Source of the DNA: Flavobacterium sp. J372
Lineage (GTDB): Bacteria; Bacteroidota; Bacteroidia; Flavobacteriales; Flavobacteriaceae
Assembly (NCBI RefSeq): GCF_024699965.1
Contig: NZ_JAJOMZ010000004.1
Span: forward strand, 1,486,001-1,550,000
Length of the DNA stretch: 64,000 nucleotides
Direction of reading: 5' to 3'
Shown: positions 17,490 through 25,940 of the stretch, one piece after another
Layout: the number at the start of each line of letters is the position of its first letter
How positions within the stretch are numbered: the first letter of the stretch is position 1
The notes under the pieces: model-generated
Databases searched by the model: none
What the model saw: the letters and a program-made list of their open reading frames with translations, nothing else
Told to the model about the DNA's origin: nothing
Position numbers and translations under genes: made by a program

Positions 17490-18093
17490 TAAAGTTTTTG
17501 TAAACGATAAGCCGCTTTTTTTAACGAGCGAGGTGATGAAAGAAACCGATTTTCAGCTATTCCTGCTTGAAACGGCTGATGTTGAGCATATCATAAAAAA
17601 GATGTTCAACAACAAAATAAAAAAGGCATACCTGTACCATCCTGACGAGAAGGAAATACTCAAGAAATTAAAGGAAAAAATACCGGTTTCAAAAGCGGGC
17701 GGAGGGCTTGTTTACAACAAAGACGGCAATGTGCTTTTTATCTTTCGCAACGGGAAATGGGATCTGCCAAAGGGAGGGACCGAGAAGGGCGAGGAGATTG
17801 AAGATACTGCTATGCGTGAAGTTGAGGAAGAGACCGGCGTAAGCGGACTTAGCATTGTAAAAAAGCTGCAGAAAACATACCACATTTTTAAGCGTAATGG
17901 CGTCTACAAACTCAAGATAACGCACTGGTTTGAGATGCAAACTAATTACGATGGCAAGCTTACAGGGCAGCTTGAGGAGGGCATTGAAAAAGTGGCATGG
18001 CTTAACCCTGAAGAAATTAAAGCGGCGCTTGAAAACTCTTATGAAAATATAAAGCTATTGTTTGAAAATGAGTCTGTTACGTTAGCTAAATAG
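17485..18093 (+). CDS. NUDIX hydrolase
   Basis: A 202-residue protein. The NUDIX box is canonical: GGTEKGEEIEDTAMREVEEETGV matches G-x5-E-x7-REUxEExGU, split here as GTEKGEEIEDT and AMREVEEETGV. The N-terminal 65 residues (MYKVFVNDKPLFLTSEVM...) are an additional domain found in Bacteroidota NUDIX proteins. The upstream frame is open into pyrE, but ATG 17485 gives the family-like start MYKVFVNDKPLFLT. The substrate, a nucleoside diphosphate linked to some group, is unknown. It diverges from pyrE with a seven-base gap. Confidence 0.92.
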   Translation: MYKVFVNDKPLFLTSEVMKETDFQLFLLETADVEHIIKKMFNNKIKKAYLYHPDEKEILKKLKEKIPVSKAGGGLVYNKDGNVLFIFRNGKWDLPKGGTEKGEEIEDTAMREVEEETGVSGLSIVKKLQKTYHIFKRNGVYKLKITHWFEMQTNYDGKLTGQLEEGIEKVAWLNPEEIKAALENSYENIKLLFENESVTLAK

Positions 18094-18344
18094 ATTAAAT
18101 ATAAAGTTGTATTGTATTACTATGTTAAAAATTTAACTTAAGACTACAGTCATTGCAAAAATTGACTTAAATTTTCCGTTTCTGTAAGATAAGTCTTTAA
18201 ATTATGTGAGGTTTGTTCTCTAGTGGGAGTGTAAACACAGTACAGGCATTAACAAAACTTTAATTTGTTAAAGCATCCGATAATCTTTATTATGTTAGAA
18301 AATAGTCTTAACTTTGCGGTATTGGTTTGGAGTATATTTTTATA

Positions 18345-19004
18345 TTAAAATTTCCAGCGCTCAGCAGGAATGGTTATTTCACAAATAGCGTCGTAAGGTA
18401 GACTTTCATTGGTGTCTATTTTGCTCCAGTATTCTTTCCAATAATTCCACCAATTAATGTTTTTAGTTGGGATTTCAGATAGGGGAATTTGTCCTGAATG
18501 AGTATAAATTTTCATTTCGTCTGCACAAATTACAAGTCCAACTTCCCCTGCCCAAAAGCCAAGAGTGGCTGGCATACCTGATATTTCTTTTTCGATTATT
18601 TTGGTTCCAAAGATTATATCGGTTGAAGTTGCTCGCTTGACATATTCAATTATTTCGCACGGCTCAAAAGAAAAGCATTCATGATTGATGGCGAAGGGCT
18701 CTAACTTGTCTGCTTTAAAGTCTTCCATCCACTTTTTAGATAGGTAAAAATTGTCATTTTTCAGAATAGTTACAGTGTAAACATTATTGAAACGTAACGC
18801 AATCTGATTTGATGGGGCTTTATCAGGAGCTGACGCCTCAAAGTAAAGTTGCGTCCTGTTGAATTCAATTTGAAACACCTGTGGTAATGTTGCGTCCCAC
18901 CAAGTCCAGAGACCGACATCAGAAATGGCGTTAGCGAGTATTGAAAGATTGTCAACATCTTTTTCCGTATTCTTTCCTAAGATTTTATTTAAAAATTTTT
19001 TCAT
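18345..19004 (-). CDS. Protein of unknown function
   Basis: A 219-residue soluble protein with a basic N-terminus (MKKFLNKILGKNTEKDVDN), no signal peptide and many aromatic residues (ISDVGLWTWWDATLPQ, NWWNYWKEYWSKID, and the C-terminus ITIPAERWKF). I do not recognise a family. It follows the M14 peptidase by five bases on the same strand, so it may be the last gene of that series. A 251-base AT-rich stretch downstream has no gene and no clear terminator. The single-copy, aromatic-rich composition would suit an accessory or immunity-like protein, but this is speculation. Confidence 0.75.
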   Translation of the reverse strand: MKKFLNKILGKNTEKDVDNLSILANAISDVGLWTWWDATLPQVFQIEFNRTQLYFEASAPDKAPSNQIALRFNNVYTVTILKNDNFYLSKKWMEDFKADKLEPFAINHECFSFEPCEIIEYVKRATSTDIIFGTKIIEKEISGMPATLGFWAGEVGLVICADEMKIYTHSGQIPLSEIPTKNINWWNYWKEYWSKIDTNESLPYDAICEITIPAERWKF

Positions 19005-19009
19005 AAGAT

Positions 19010-20731
19010 TTATCTTACCCTCCTACACACCGGATATTCCATATGCGATTTCTCATAATAAGCCGAGTTACGGTAAATCCAGTCGAGCTGCGCATCGCCG
19101 TCTTCCGGAAAAGCTTTGTCGTCTTTTTTCTTTTGTTCGAATTTAGCTTTTAGGTTTGCGTCATCCTTCAAAAGTTTTGCTGCCGTGTCTTCAAACACAT
19201 AGGCCGAAAAGTATTCTTTCTGCTGAAGGATGGCATCAAAAAAGTTCCAGTTAAAATAAGAGTCTGCCGCCTGTGGCTCTAATGTTTCCAAAAGATATTT
19301 CACGCCGGGCTGATTGGTGCTGATGACATAATCACCTTTGCGCAACTTTACTTTCTTTAAAGATTTTTCAATCTGTACATTACTGTGCGGATAATGCCCT
19401 TCGTAAGCCGACTTCGAAGTTTTATAATCAATAATACGGTAGGTTTCAACCTCCATTTCAGTATCTGCTTCTAAAGCCGACATGGCAATGCCGTTAAGCT
19501 TCAATAATTCTATGGCCTCCCACCATTGCTTCGGTACAATATAAGCCTCGGGTATGGTTACTTCAAGTGTTGGTTTGTACTCGCTATAATAGGGCACCGT
19601 TTTATTGAAAGGCTTGTTTCTGTCATAATACAGCCGTTGCTTGCCGGATACTTCACTCTGTTTATAGCCGCCCTCATAGCCAAGGAAAGGCAGTTGAGTC
19701 ACTTTAGTTTTGTCGAGCTCCCATTGCAGGGTGTACTTGCTGCCCGGTTTATAGCTCGACAGGTTTTCGGCGCGAAGCTGCTTTATTTGCTTATAATTTT
19801 TGTCGATAAATGAAAGTGACTCCAGCATGTACTGGTACGTTACATCTACACGGTCTTTGTAATTTTTCAGCATGTGGGTTTCGGGCATACTACCCGGCAC
19901 GCTGAACATCGAGGCATATCCTGTCGAATAGCGCGGGTAGTCCATAAACTGTTCAAAGCCTTTATCCGGCATTTCGTCGTGGATGTTTACATACGGAATG
20001 GCCTCTATACCTTTGGCTTTCATGGCAGCCAGTATCTGCGGAAGCATCTGTTCTTTGAAATACTGGCCTAATTTTCCGCCCAGTTTCTGGTGGTGCGTGG
20101 CAATATATGTAAAGGTGTACTGGTAGTCAGCGCCATTGCTTACGTGGTTGTCTATAAACACGTCTGGCTTAACGGTGTGGAAAATCTGTGCGAAACTGCG
20201 GGCATCTTTGGTGTCGCTCTTCAGGAAATCGCGGTTCAGGTCATAGTTGCGCGCGTTCCCGCGGAAGCCATAGCTCTCAGGGCCATTTTGGTTGGAACGG
20301 CTGTGTGAGTTGCGGTTCAGCATGCCTCCAATATTATACACGGGAATGTTGACGATAACCGTGTTGCCAGGGGCTTTGATCTTGCCGGTTGCCAGGTCGC
20401 GGTACAGCATCATAGTGGCATCAATACCGTCAGGTTCACCGGGGTGTATGCCATTGTTGAGCAAAAGTATCACCTTATCCTTGTGCAACTTTTCAAAGTC
20501 GAATTCTTTGGTGGGACTATAAATTACAATGTGCAGATGCTCGCCGCCGTCGGTAGGGCCCATCTCTATCATTTTGATGGTTTCAAAACCCGAGTCAAGC
20601 AGCTTGAAATAGTCAATAGTTTCCTGGTAAGTAGCGGTCTGGTTGCCGTTACCTTTCTCATATGGGGTAGTGTACATGGGTTTCTGTGCTAAAAGTGAAA
20701 AGGGCAGGAGCAGGAGCAAAAGTTGTTTCAT
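19010..20731 (-). CDS. Exported M14 zinc carboxypeptidase-like peptidase
   Basis: A 573-residue protein with a short Sec signal (MKQLLLLLLPFSLLAQ). The M14 zinc motif HPGEPDG (H-x-x-E) is at about residue 97, RNYDLNRDFLK holds the substrate Asn-Arg pair, and the third zinc ligand is in FIDNHVSNG. The C-terminal 250 residues carry no motif I can name. Expected in the periplasm or outside, cleaving peptides; possibly cell-wall peptides given its neighbours coaD and ddl, though that is only context. Spacing to coaD upstream is five bases. Confidence 0.9.
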   Translation of the reverse strand: MKQLLLLLLPFSLLAQKPMYTTPYEKGNGNQTATYQETIDYFKLLDSGFETIKMIEMGPTDGGEHLHIVIYSPTKEFDFEKLHKDKVILLLNNGIHPGEPDGIDATMMLYRDLATGKIKAPGNTVIVNIPVYNIGGMLNRNSHSRSNQNGPESYGFRGNARNYDLNRDFLKSDTKDARSFAQIFHTVKPDVFIDNHVSNGADYQYTFTYIATHHQKLGGKLGQYFKEQMLPQILAAMKAKGIEAIPYVNIHDEMPDKGFEQFMDYPRYSTGYASMFSVPGSMPETHMLKNYKDRVDVTYQYMLESLSFIDKNYKQIKQLRAENLSSYKPGSKYTLQWELDKTKVTQLPFLGYEGGYKQSEVSGKQRLYYDRNKPFNKTVPYYSEYKPTLEVTIPEAYIVPKQWWEAIELLKLNGIAMSALEADTEMEVETYRIIDYKTSKSAYEGHYPHSNVQIEKSLKKVKLRKGDYVISTNQPGVKYLLETLEPQAADSYFNWNFFDAILQQKEYFSAYVFEDTAAKLLKDDANLKAKFEQKKKDDKAFPEDGDAQLDWIYRNSAYYEKSHMEYPVCRRVR

Positions 20732-20736
20732 GGCGT

Positions 20737-21195
20737 TTACTTTATGCGAACCGAATCAGGCACCAGTATGGTATAGTCGCCACCGTTGCGGAGTACATCA
20801 CGCACAATGCTCGAGCTTATATACGATGTGCGTGCTGCCGTAAGCAGGAATACGGTCTCAATCTGTGATAGTTCACGGTTGGTATGGGCTATGGCTTTCT
20901 CAAACTCAAAGTCGGCCGGGTTGCGAAGCCCGCGGAGTATGAACTGCGCGCCAATCTTCTTGCATAGGTCTATGGTAAGCCCCTGGTAGGTTATCACTTC
21001 CACTTTAGGCTCATCTTTAAAGGCTTCCTCAATAAACCTTTTACGCTCCTCCAGCGGAAACATGTATTTCTTCTCGGCATTCACGCCAATGGCCACCACC
21101 ACTTTGTCAAACAGGCCAACGCCGCGCTTTATAATGTCATAATGCCCAAGGGTAATCGGGTCAAAAGAACCGGGAAATACTGCTGTTTTTTTCAT
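20737..21195 (-). CDS. coaD: Phosphopantetheine adenylyltransferase
   Basis: A 152-residue nucleotidyltransferase: AVFPGSFDPITLGHYDII contains the (T/H)xGH-type motif, followed by FILRGLRNPADFEFEKAIAH (typical RGLR-x-x-x-DFEYE region) and TSYISSSIVRDVLRNGGD. It makes dephospho-CoA from 4'-phosphopantetheine and ATP. It follows ddl after a 104-base gap containing a repeat and precedes the M14 peptidase by five bases. Confidence 0.97.
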   Translation of the reverse strand: MKKTAVFPGSFDPITLGHYDIIKRGVGLFDKVVVAIGVNAEKKYMFPLEERKRFIEEAFKDEPKVEVITYQGLTIDLCKKIGAQFILRGLRNPADFEFEKAIAHTNRELSQIETVFLLTAARTSYISSSIVRDVLRNGGDYTILVPDSVRIK

Positions 21196-21246
21196 GTTAA
21201 TTTGTTGATGCGGTTAGTTGGTTATTTGAAACTCACTCTGATGTGG

Positions 21247-21268
21247 GCTTCGACAAGCTCAGCCTGAC
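21247..21268 (+). repeat. Interspersed repeat family A, single copy
   Basis: GCTTCGACAAGCTCAGCCTGAC, the same unit as at 26587-26608 and, inverted, at 26548-26570. It lies downstream of ddl. Directly after it come ACTG-rich strings (21264-21300) like those beside birA. Confidence 0.6.
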
Positions 21269-21299
21269 TGAAAACTGTGACTGCGACTATGACTGAAGC

Positions 21300-22286
21300 T
21301 TACTTCTTCCACAAAACCTTCCGCTTCATCGCCAGCTTTATCTCGCTGTCAAATAGTTCAGACATTGGTATACCCGCGTGTGCAGCCTGCTGCGGGAAAA
21401 TGCTTGCGGGCGATAATCCCGGGTTGGTATTGATCTCAATAAAATGCGGAATGCCGTCCATAACGATAAAGTCGATTCGGCTGAAACCCGTCATACCCAG
21501 TGCTTCATAGGCTTTTATGGCCGTTTCTCGTATACGGGTTTCGGTATCGGCATCCACACGGGCAGGGGTAATCTCCTCGCTCTTACCAAGGTATTTTGCT
21601 TCGTAATCAAAAAAGTCGTTGTGCGAAACTATTTCTGTCAGGCCCAAAACCGTAGTCTTCCCGTTGAGGTTAAGTACGCCAACCGATACTTCTGTGCCTT
21701 TCAGGTATGATTCTATTAGTATGTCGCTGTCTTCTGCAAAGGCAAATTCCAGCGCCTTATTAAAATCATTAATGTCATTCACTTTACTTACACCCAAACT
21801 GCTGCCACTCTGGTTGGGCTTCACCATAAAAGGCAGCCCAAGTTTTGCCACGACATCATCAGCGCTTACCGCATCGCCTTTAGAGAGGTAGATGGATTCT
21901 GCCTTCGGGATGTTGAATTTTAAAAGTACCGATAATGTATCACGCTTGTTGAATGTCAGCGCGCTCTGGTAGAAACCACAGCCGGTGTACGGAATTTCCA
22001 GCAATTCCCAGTAGGCCTGCATGTGCCCGTCTTCGCCCGGCGTGCCGTGTATGGTGTTAATGATTACATCAAACTTCACCTCACTGCCGTTTTGCTCAAA
22101 GCTGAAAGTGCCTTTGTTTAAGGGTAATTTTTCTCCATCGATGAGCACATTCCATCCTTCAGGGAGTATATGCACTTCAAACGGGGTGTATTTTGCACGG
22201 TCAAGGTTGTTTAGTATCAGCTGGCCGCTGCGTATTGATATGACAGATTCATCGCTGTATCCGCCCATTACTACTGCTATGTTCAT
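21300..22286 (-). CDS. ddl: D-alanine--D-alanine ligase
   Basis: A 328-residue ATP-grasp ligase. The N-terminal VVMGGYSDESVIS, the ATP-grasp region LPFMVKPNQSGSSLGVSKV, the specificity/metal region DILIESYLKGTEVSVGVL and the C-terminal GFSRIDFIVMDGIPHFIEINTNPGLSP are all present. It makes the D-Ala-D-Ala end of peptidoglycan precursors. It is transcribed divergently from the PASTA gene across 94 bases. Confidence 0.97.
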   Translation of the reverse strand: MNIAVVMGGYSDESVISIRSGQLILNNLDRAKYTPFEVHILPEGWNVLIDGEKLPLNKGTFSFEQNGSEVKFDVIINTIHGTPGEDGHMQAYWELLEIPYTGCGFYQSALTFNKRDTLSVLLKFNIPKAESIYLSKGDAVSADDVVAKLGLPFMVKPNQSGSSLGVSKVNDINDFNKALEFAFAEDSDILIESYLKGTEVSVGVLNLNGKTTVLGLTEIVSHNDFFDYEAKYLGKSEEITPARVDADTETRIRETAIKAYEALGMTGFSRIDFIVMDGIPHFIEINTNPGLSPASIFPQQAAHAGIPMSELFDSEIKLAMKRKVLWKK

Positions 22287-22309
22287 TATTACGTGACAGG
22301 TTTACCACA

Positions 22310-22317
22310 CAAAAATA
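22310..22317 (-). promoter_or_regulatory. -7 box of the ddl promoter
   Basis: Minus-strand TATTTTTG fits TAnnTTTG, 24 bases before the ddl ATG. Confidence 0.4.
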
Positions 22318-22356
22318 TCATTATTTGCGTTAACTTATAAAGTTTGGTATTATTTA

Positions 22357-22364
22357 TATCTTTG
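22357..22364 (+). promoter_or_regulatory. -7 box of the PASTA-rluD promoter
   Basis: TATCTTTG fits TAnnTTTG, 17 bases before the PASTA gene ATG. Confidence 0.45.
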
Positions 22365-22380
22365 CCGCAAACCTACATGT

Positions 22381-23016
22381 ATGAGCCTTAGAAATTTTTT
22401 AACCAGCAAGGTATTTTTCAAAAACCTCGCAGCCGCCATCGGGATAATCATTGTTTGTGTTATTGCAATGCTGTACTGGCTTGATTACACCACAAACCAC
22501 GGCGAAGAGATAACGGTGCCTAACCTGAGCAAAATGACCGTGGAGAAGGCTACGGAAGTGCTTGAAGATGCTGAGCTGGAACCGTTGATTCTTGATACTG
22601 TAGATTTTGTGCCCGGCTACCCGCCATACACTGTTGTACAGCAGGACCCGCTGCCGAATGACAAGGTGAAAGACGGCCGTAAGATTTATATTAAGATAAA
22701 TGCAGGCGGATTCTCGACCGTTACTTTGCCCAACCTGATACAGCGTACGCTTCGTGAGGCTGAACCAACACTTAGTGCGGCTGAACTGGTTGTCGGTAAA
22801 AAAACATACAAGCCATACCTGGCGAAAGACATTGTGCTTGAAATGTGGCAGGACGGCAAAAAGCTGAAGGCCGGCGACAAGGTGATGAAATCGAGTAAGA
22901 TTGACCTTGTGCTTGGCGATGGCAAAACAGGTTTTGACGACAGTGAGCTTGAAAGTGAAGGAGGAAATGTAATTGATGCCGGAACACCGCCGGCACCGGA
23001 AGATTTAAATGACTAG
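22381..23016 (+). CDS. Membrane-anchored PASTA domain protein
   Basis: A 211-residue protein with a cytoplasmic N-terminus and one membrane helix (NLAAAIGIIIVCVIAMLYWL), then PASTA domains outside: EITVPNLSKMTVEKATEVLEDAEL with VVQQDPLPNDKVKDGRKIYI, and LPNLIQRTLREAEPTLSAAELVVG with KLKAGDKVMKSSKIDLVLGDG. There is no kinase or penicillin-binding domain. PASTA domains bind peptidoglycan or beta-lactam-like ligands in other families. It overlaps the pseudouridine synthase gene by eight bases and diverges from ddl, which again suggests a cell-wall role. Confidence 0.88.
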   Translation: MSLRNFLTSKVFFKNLAAAIGIIIVCVIAMLYWLDYTTNHGEEITVPNLSKMTVEKATEVLEDAELEPLILDTVDFVPGYPPYTVVQQDPLPNDKVKDGRKIYIKINAGGFSTVTLPNLIQRTLREAEPTLSAAELVVGKKTYKPYLAKDIVLEMWQDGKKLKAGDKVMKSSKIDLVLGDGKTGFDDSELESEGGNVIDAGTPPAPEDLND

Positions 23017-24052
23017 TACTATTATAGAACAACCCTCAGACGAGGAATTGTATGAGCACCACAGGTTTGAAGCAGGCAAAGGCCAGGCGCCGCTCCGCGT
23101 TGATAAATTCCTGATGAACCTGGTGGAAAATGCCACCCGCAACAAAATACAGAAGGCTGCCGAAAGGGGCAACATTTATGTAAATGATGTTCCTGTAAAA
23201 TCAAACCATAAGGTAAAGGCCGGCGATATCGTGCGTATGCTTATGGAGCATCCGCCGTATGAGTACTTGCTTGAGCCTGAGAATATTCCCTTAGATATCG
23301 TTTTTGAAGATGACCAACTGCTTGTGGTGAACAAACCTGCGGGCATGGTGGTGCATCCCGGTCATGGCAATTATAGCGGAACGCTTGTAAATGCGCTGGC
23401 TTACCATTTTGATAACCTGCCCATGAACAGCAGCGAAAGGCCGGGGCTGGTGCACCGTATAGATAAAGATACGTCGGGGCTTTTGGTTATTGCCAAAACC
23501 GAGCATGCCATGAGCTACCTGGCCGAACAGTTTGCCCAGAAAACCAGCGAGCGTGAATACATAGCACTTGTTTGGGGAAATATTGAAGAGGAGGAAGGTA
23601 CGATAGAAGGACACATAGGGCGCCACGTAAAAGACCGTATGCAGATGGCTGTATTCCCGGATGACAGCAGCGGAGCAAAACACGCCGTAACGCATTATAA
23701 AGTCTTGGAGCGTTTTGGCTACGTAACCCTTGTATCATGCAAGCTGGAAACGGGCCGCACCCACCAGATACGCGTACACATGAAGCACATAGGCCATACC
23801 CTTTTTAACGATGCCCGCTACGGTGGCGACATGATACTGAAGGGCACCACCTTTACCAAATACAAACAGTTTGTAGATAACTGCTTTAAGATATTGCCAC
23901 GCCAGGCGCTGCATGCCAAGACACTTGGCTTTGAGCACCCGGTAACGAAAGAATTCCTACGCTTTGATACCGAAATGCCTCAGGATATGCAGGAATGCAT
24001 TGAAAAATGGCGAGGCTACTCTAAATCACATACCCCTGAAGAGGAGGATTGA
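23009..24052 (+). CDS. rluD: RluA/RluD-family 23S rRNA pseudouridine synthase
   Basis: A 347-residue protein: an N-terminal S4 RNA-binding domain (LRVDKFLMNLVENATRNKIQK...GNIYVNDVPVKSNHKVKAGD) and a RluA catalytic domain with VVNKPAGMVVHPG, LVHRIDKDTSGLLVIAK (catalytic Asp), and ETGRTHQIRVHMKHIGHTLFNDARYGG. It isomerises uridine in large-subunit rRNA. RluD is the most likely specificity from the domain order but is not certain. It overlaps the PASTA gene by eight bases. Confidence 0.9.
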   Translation: MTSTIIEQPSDEELYEHHRFEAGKGQAPLRVDKFLMNLVENATRNKIQKAAERGNIYVNDVPVKSNHKVKAGDIVRMLMEHPPYEYLLEPENIPLDIVFEDDQLLVVNKPAGMVVHPGHGNYSGTLVNALAYHFDNLPMNSSERPGLVHRIDKDTSGLLVIAKTEHAMSYLAEQFAQKTSEREYIALVWGNIEEEEGTIEGHIGRHVKDRMQMAVFPDDSSGAKHAVTHYKVLERFGYVTLVSCKLETGRTHQIRVHMKHIGHTLFNDARYGGDMILKGTTFTKYKQFVDNCFKILPRQALHAKTLGFEHPVTKEFLRFDTEMPQDMQECIEKWRGYSKSHTPEEED

Positions 24053-24059
24053 TTGTTTT

Positions 24060-24146
24060 CCATTTCGAGCGGAGCTTGCGGAGTCGAGAAATCTCAACAG
24101 TGAATTTTGAGATTTCTCGGCTTCATTTCATTTCGCTCGAAATGGA
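24060..24146. repeat. Interspersed repeat family B, inverted pair
   Basis: CCATTTCGAGCG (24060-24071) pairs with CGCTCGAAATGG (24134-24145) and GAGAAATCTCA (24086-24096) with TGAGATTTCTC (24108-24118), giving one long hairpin at the convergent junction of rluD and yceI. A third, single copy is at 26629-26668. Confidence 0.7.
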
Positions 24147-24201
24147 ACACTCTGGATATCTCTGTACTTCTCTATGAAGTAGCAATTTTCAGGCACAAAA
24201 A

Positions 24202-24229
24202 AACCTGCACAGCTTTCACCATGCAGGTT
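24202..24229 (-). terminator. Terminator of the cytoplasmic yceI gene
   Basis: AACCTGCA/TGCAGGTT arms with a 12-base loop, followed on the minus strand by TTTTTTTG, 27 bases after the stop. Confidence 0.8.
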
Positions 24230-24256
24230 CTCACCAACCAACAATCAAACCATCAA

Positions 24257-24787
24257 TTATTGCTTTACAAACTGCAATTCAATTGCCAGTTTTACCTCTT
24301 CGCCTACCAGTACGCCGCCGGTTTCAAGGGCTGAGTTCCAGGTAAGGCCAAAGTCTTTACGGTTCAATTTACCTGTAATGCTGAATCCGGCCTTTATGTT
24401 GCCCCACGGGTCTTTCGCTATCCCGCCAAACTCCGCATCGAGGGTTACAGGTTTCGTTACGCCGTGTACGGTAAGGTTTCCTTCCAGTTTGTATTCGCCT
24501 TCATTTTTCTTTGTGAAAGATGTCGACTCAAAAGTCAATTTCGGGAATTGCGCCGCATCAAAAAAGTCAGCGCTTTGCAGGTGGCCGTCGCGGTCGGCAT
24601 TGCCGGTTGATACCGAATCGATATCGCCGCTGAAAGTGAATTTCGCATCGTCAAAGCTATCGCCGTTTGTTTGTGCCTCTGCCGTAAAATTGGCAAACTG
24701 GCCTGATACGTTAGTAAACATCATGTGCTTTACTTTAAAGCCTATTTCTGAATGTGTTGGGTCTACCGCCCATTTGGTTGTATTCAT
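24257..24787 (-). CDS. YceI-family lipid-binding protein, no signal peptide
   Basis: A 176-residue YceI lipocalin-like barrel: WAVDPTHSEIGFKVKHMMFTNVSG, DGHLQSADFFDAAQFPKLTFES, LTVHGVTKPVTLDAEFGG and FSITGKLNRKDFGLTWN. The family binds isoprenoid or other long hydrophobic chains. Unlike the second YceI in this window (33836-34402), there is no signal peptide, so it should stay in the cytoplasm. It follows the pirin gene on the same strand after 57 AT-rich bases and ends in a terminator. Confidence 0.93.
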   Translation of the reverse strand: MNTTKWAVDPTHSEIGFKVKHMMFTNVSGQFANFTAEAQTNGDSFDDAKFTFSGDIDSVSTGNADRDGHLQSADFFDAAQFPKLTFESTSFTKKNEGEYKLEGNLTVHGVTKPVTLDAEFGGIAKDPWGNIKAGFSITGKLNRKDFGLTWNSALETGGVLVGEEVKLAIELQFVKQ

Positions 24788-24844
24788 TTTATTTAAAGAT
24801 TTAAAATTTGAAATATTCGTAATTCGTAATTGATAATTTGTAAT

Positions 24845-25720
24845 TTATAAAGCCATCGGTACTTCCATCAACAGCACTTCTGCATCCTGAGAATTGGCTG
24901 TGATCTTAATTGCGTCTGTATCCCAGATTCCGAGGCCGTCACGTTCATTCAGGGCAATATTGCCTATCGTGATATCGCCCTTCAAAACAAAAGCATACAC
25001 TCCGTTTCCTTTCTTCTTAAAGTTGTATTCAGTCGCAAAGCCTTCATCAAATTTACCCATGTGGAACCATGCATCCTGGTTTATCCACACGCCTTCATCA
25101 TCAGCATTTGGTGAAAGCACCTGCTGCAGCTTGTTATGGCGGTCGGCTTCGTTCAGCGTGATTTGGTCGTATCTCGGAGTCACGTTTCGCTTATTCGGGA
25201 ATACCCAAATTTGAAGGAACTTTGTAAGCTTGTCTTTATTCTTATTGTATTCGCTGTGCGAAATACCCGTACCCGCGCTCATAATTTGTATATCACCTTT
25301 GCGGATGACAGCGGTGTTACCCATGCTGTCTTTGTGCTCCAGGTCGCCCTCAAGTGGAATGGAGATGATTTCCATATTGTCGTGCGGGTGCGTGCCGAAG
25401 CCCATGCCTGCCGCAACAGTATCGTCATTCAATACCCTAAGTGCACCGAAGTGTACCCTTTCCGGATTTTGGTAGTTGGCAAAACTGAAGGTGTGGTAAG
25501 AATTTAGCCAACCGTGATTGGCCCGGCCGCGTGTGGCCGCTTTGTGCAAAACTGTATTTTCCATGATGTATGAATTGGTATTAGGTAAATGATTGTAACC
25601 AATGGGTTCAAGCGGTTGTATTTCGTCGATGTTGTTTTTCAGGATGTCTCCGGCAACTGATGAAGTGATCAGCATTCCCGTACCCATTAGCCCTTTTCTG
25701 ATGAAATCTTTCCTGTCCAT
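24845..25720 (-). CDS. Pirin-family protein with an N-terminal leader
   Basis: A 291-residue bicupin. The N-terminal metal-site region GFGTHPHDNMEIISIPLEG with following SAGTGISHSEYN is typical pirin; IQIWVFP-type strand and a C-terminal cupin follow. ATG 25720 gives MDRKDFIRKGLMGTGMLITSSVAG, a leader with a Tat-like R-K-D-F-I-R-K motif but a Lys in the second Arg place, so export is uncertain; an upstream ATG (25750) adds ten residues. Pirins are iron-dependent quercetinase-like proteins or regulators of unclear role. It lies between the Crp/Fnr regulator and yceI on the same strand, 190 bases after the former. Confidence 0.87.
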   Translation of the reverse strand: MDRKDFIRKGLMGTGMLITSSVAGDILKNNIDEIQPLEPIGYNHLPNTNSYIMENTVLHKAATRGRANHGWLNSYHTFSFANYQNPERVHFGALRVLNDDTVAAGMGFGTHPHDNMEIISIPLEGDLEHKDSMGNTAVIRKGDIQIMSAGTGISHSEYNKNKDKLTKFLQIWVFPNKRNVTPRYDQITLNEADRHNKLQQVLSPNADDEGVWINQDAWFHMGKFDEGFATEYNFKKKGNGVYAFVLKGDITIGNIALNERDGLGIWDTDAIKITANSQDAEVLLMEVPMAL

Positions 25721-25810
25721 GATTAGTGTTGTTTTAATATTACACTGCAAAGTTGCGGCATATTAAAACCCTGCGCATTGAACTAGGACAAGAAAGGCGA
25801 TTTACGAGTT

Positions 25811-25937
25811 ATGATTTAAGATTTAAGATTCCACGGTTGCTACGGGAAAGATTTAATAAGGAAGATTTTGATTTAAGATTCTATAGGACATTCGATTATG
25901 AGTGAAGCTCAATCTTAGATCATAATTCTTAAATCAT
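25811..25937. repeat. AT-rich inverted repeat upstream of the pirin gene
   Basis: ATGATTTAAGA (25811-25821) and TCTTAAATCAT (25927-25937) are perfect complements 105 bases apart, with further GATTTAAGATT copies inside. No coding potential between the arms. May be a degenerate miniature element or a long imperfect hairpin. Confidence 0.45.
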
Positions 25938-25940
25938 AAA

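Noticed and set aside
18301..18320. TAACTTTG box on the plus strand near 18308
   Set aside because: No gene follows on that strand and no -33 element is present; treated as chance in AT-rich DNA.
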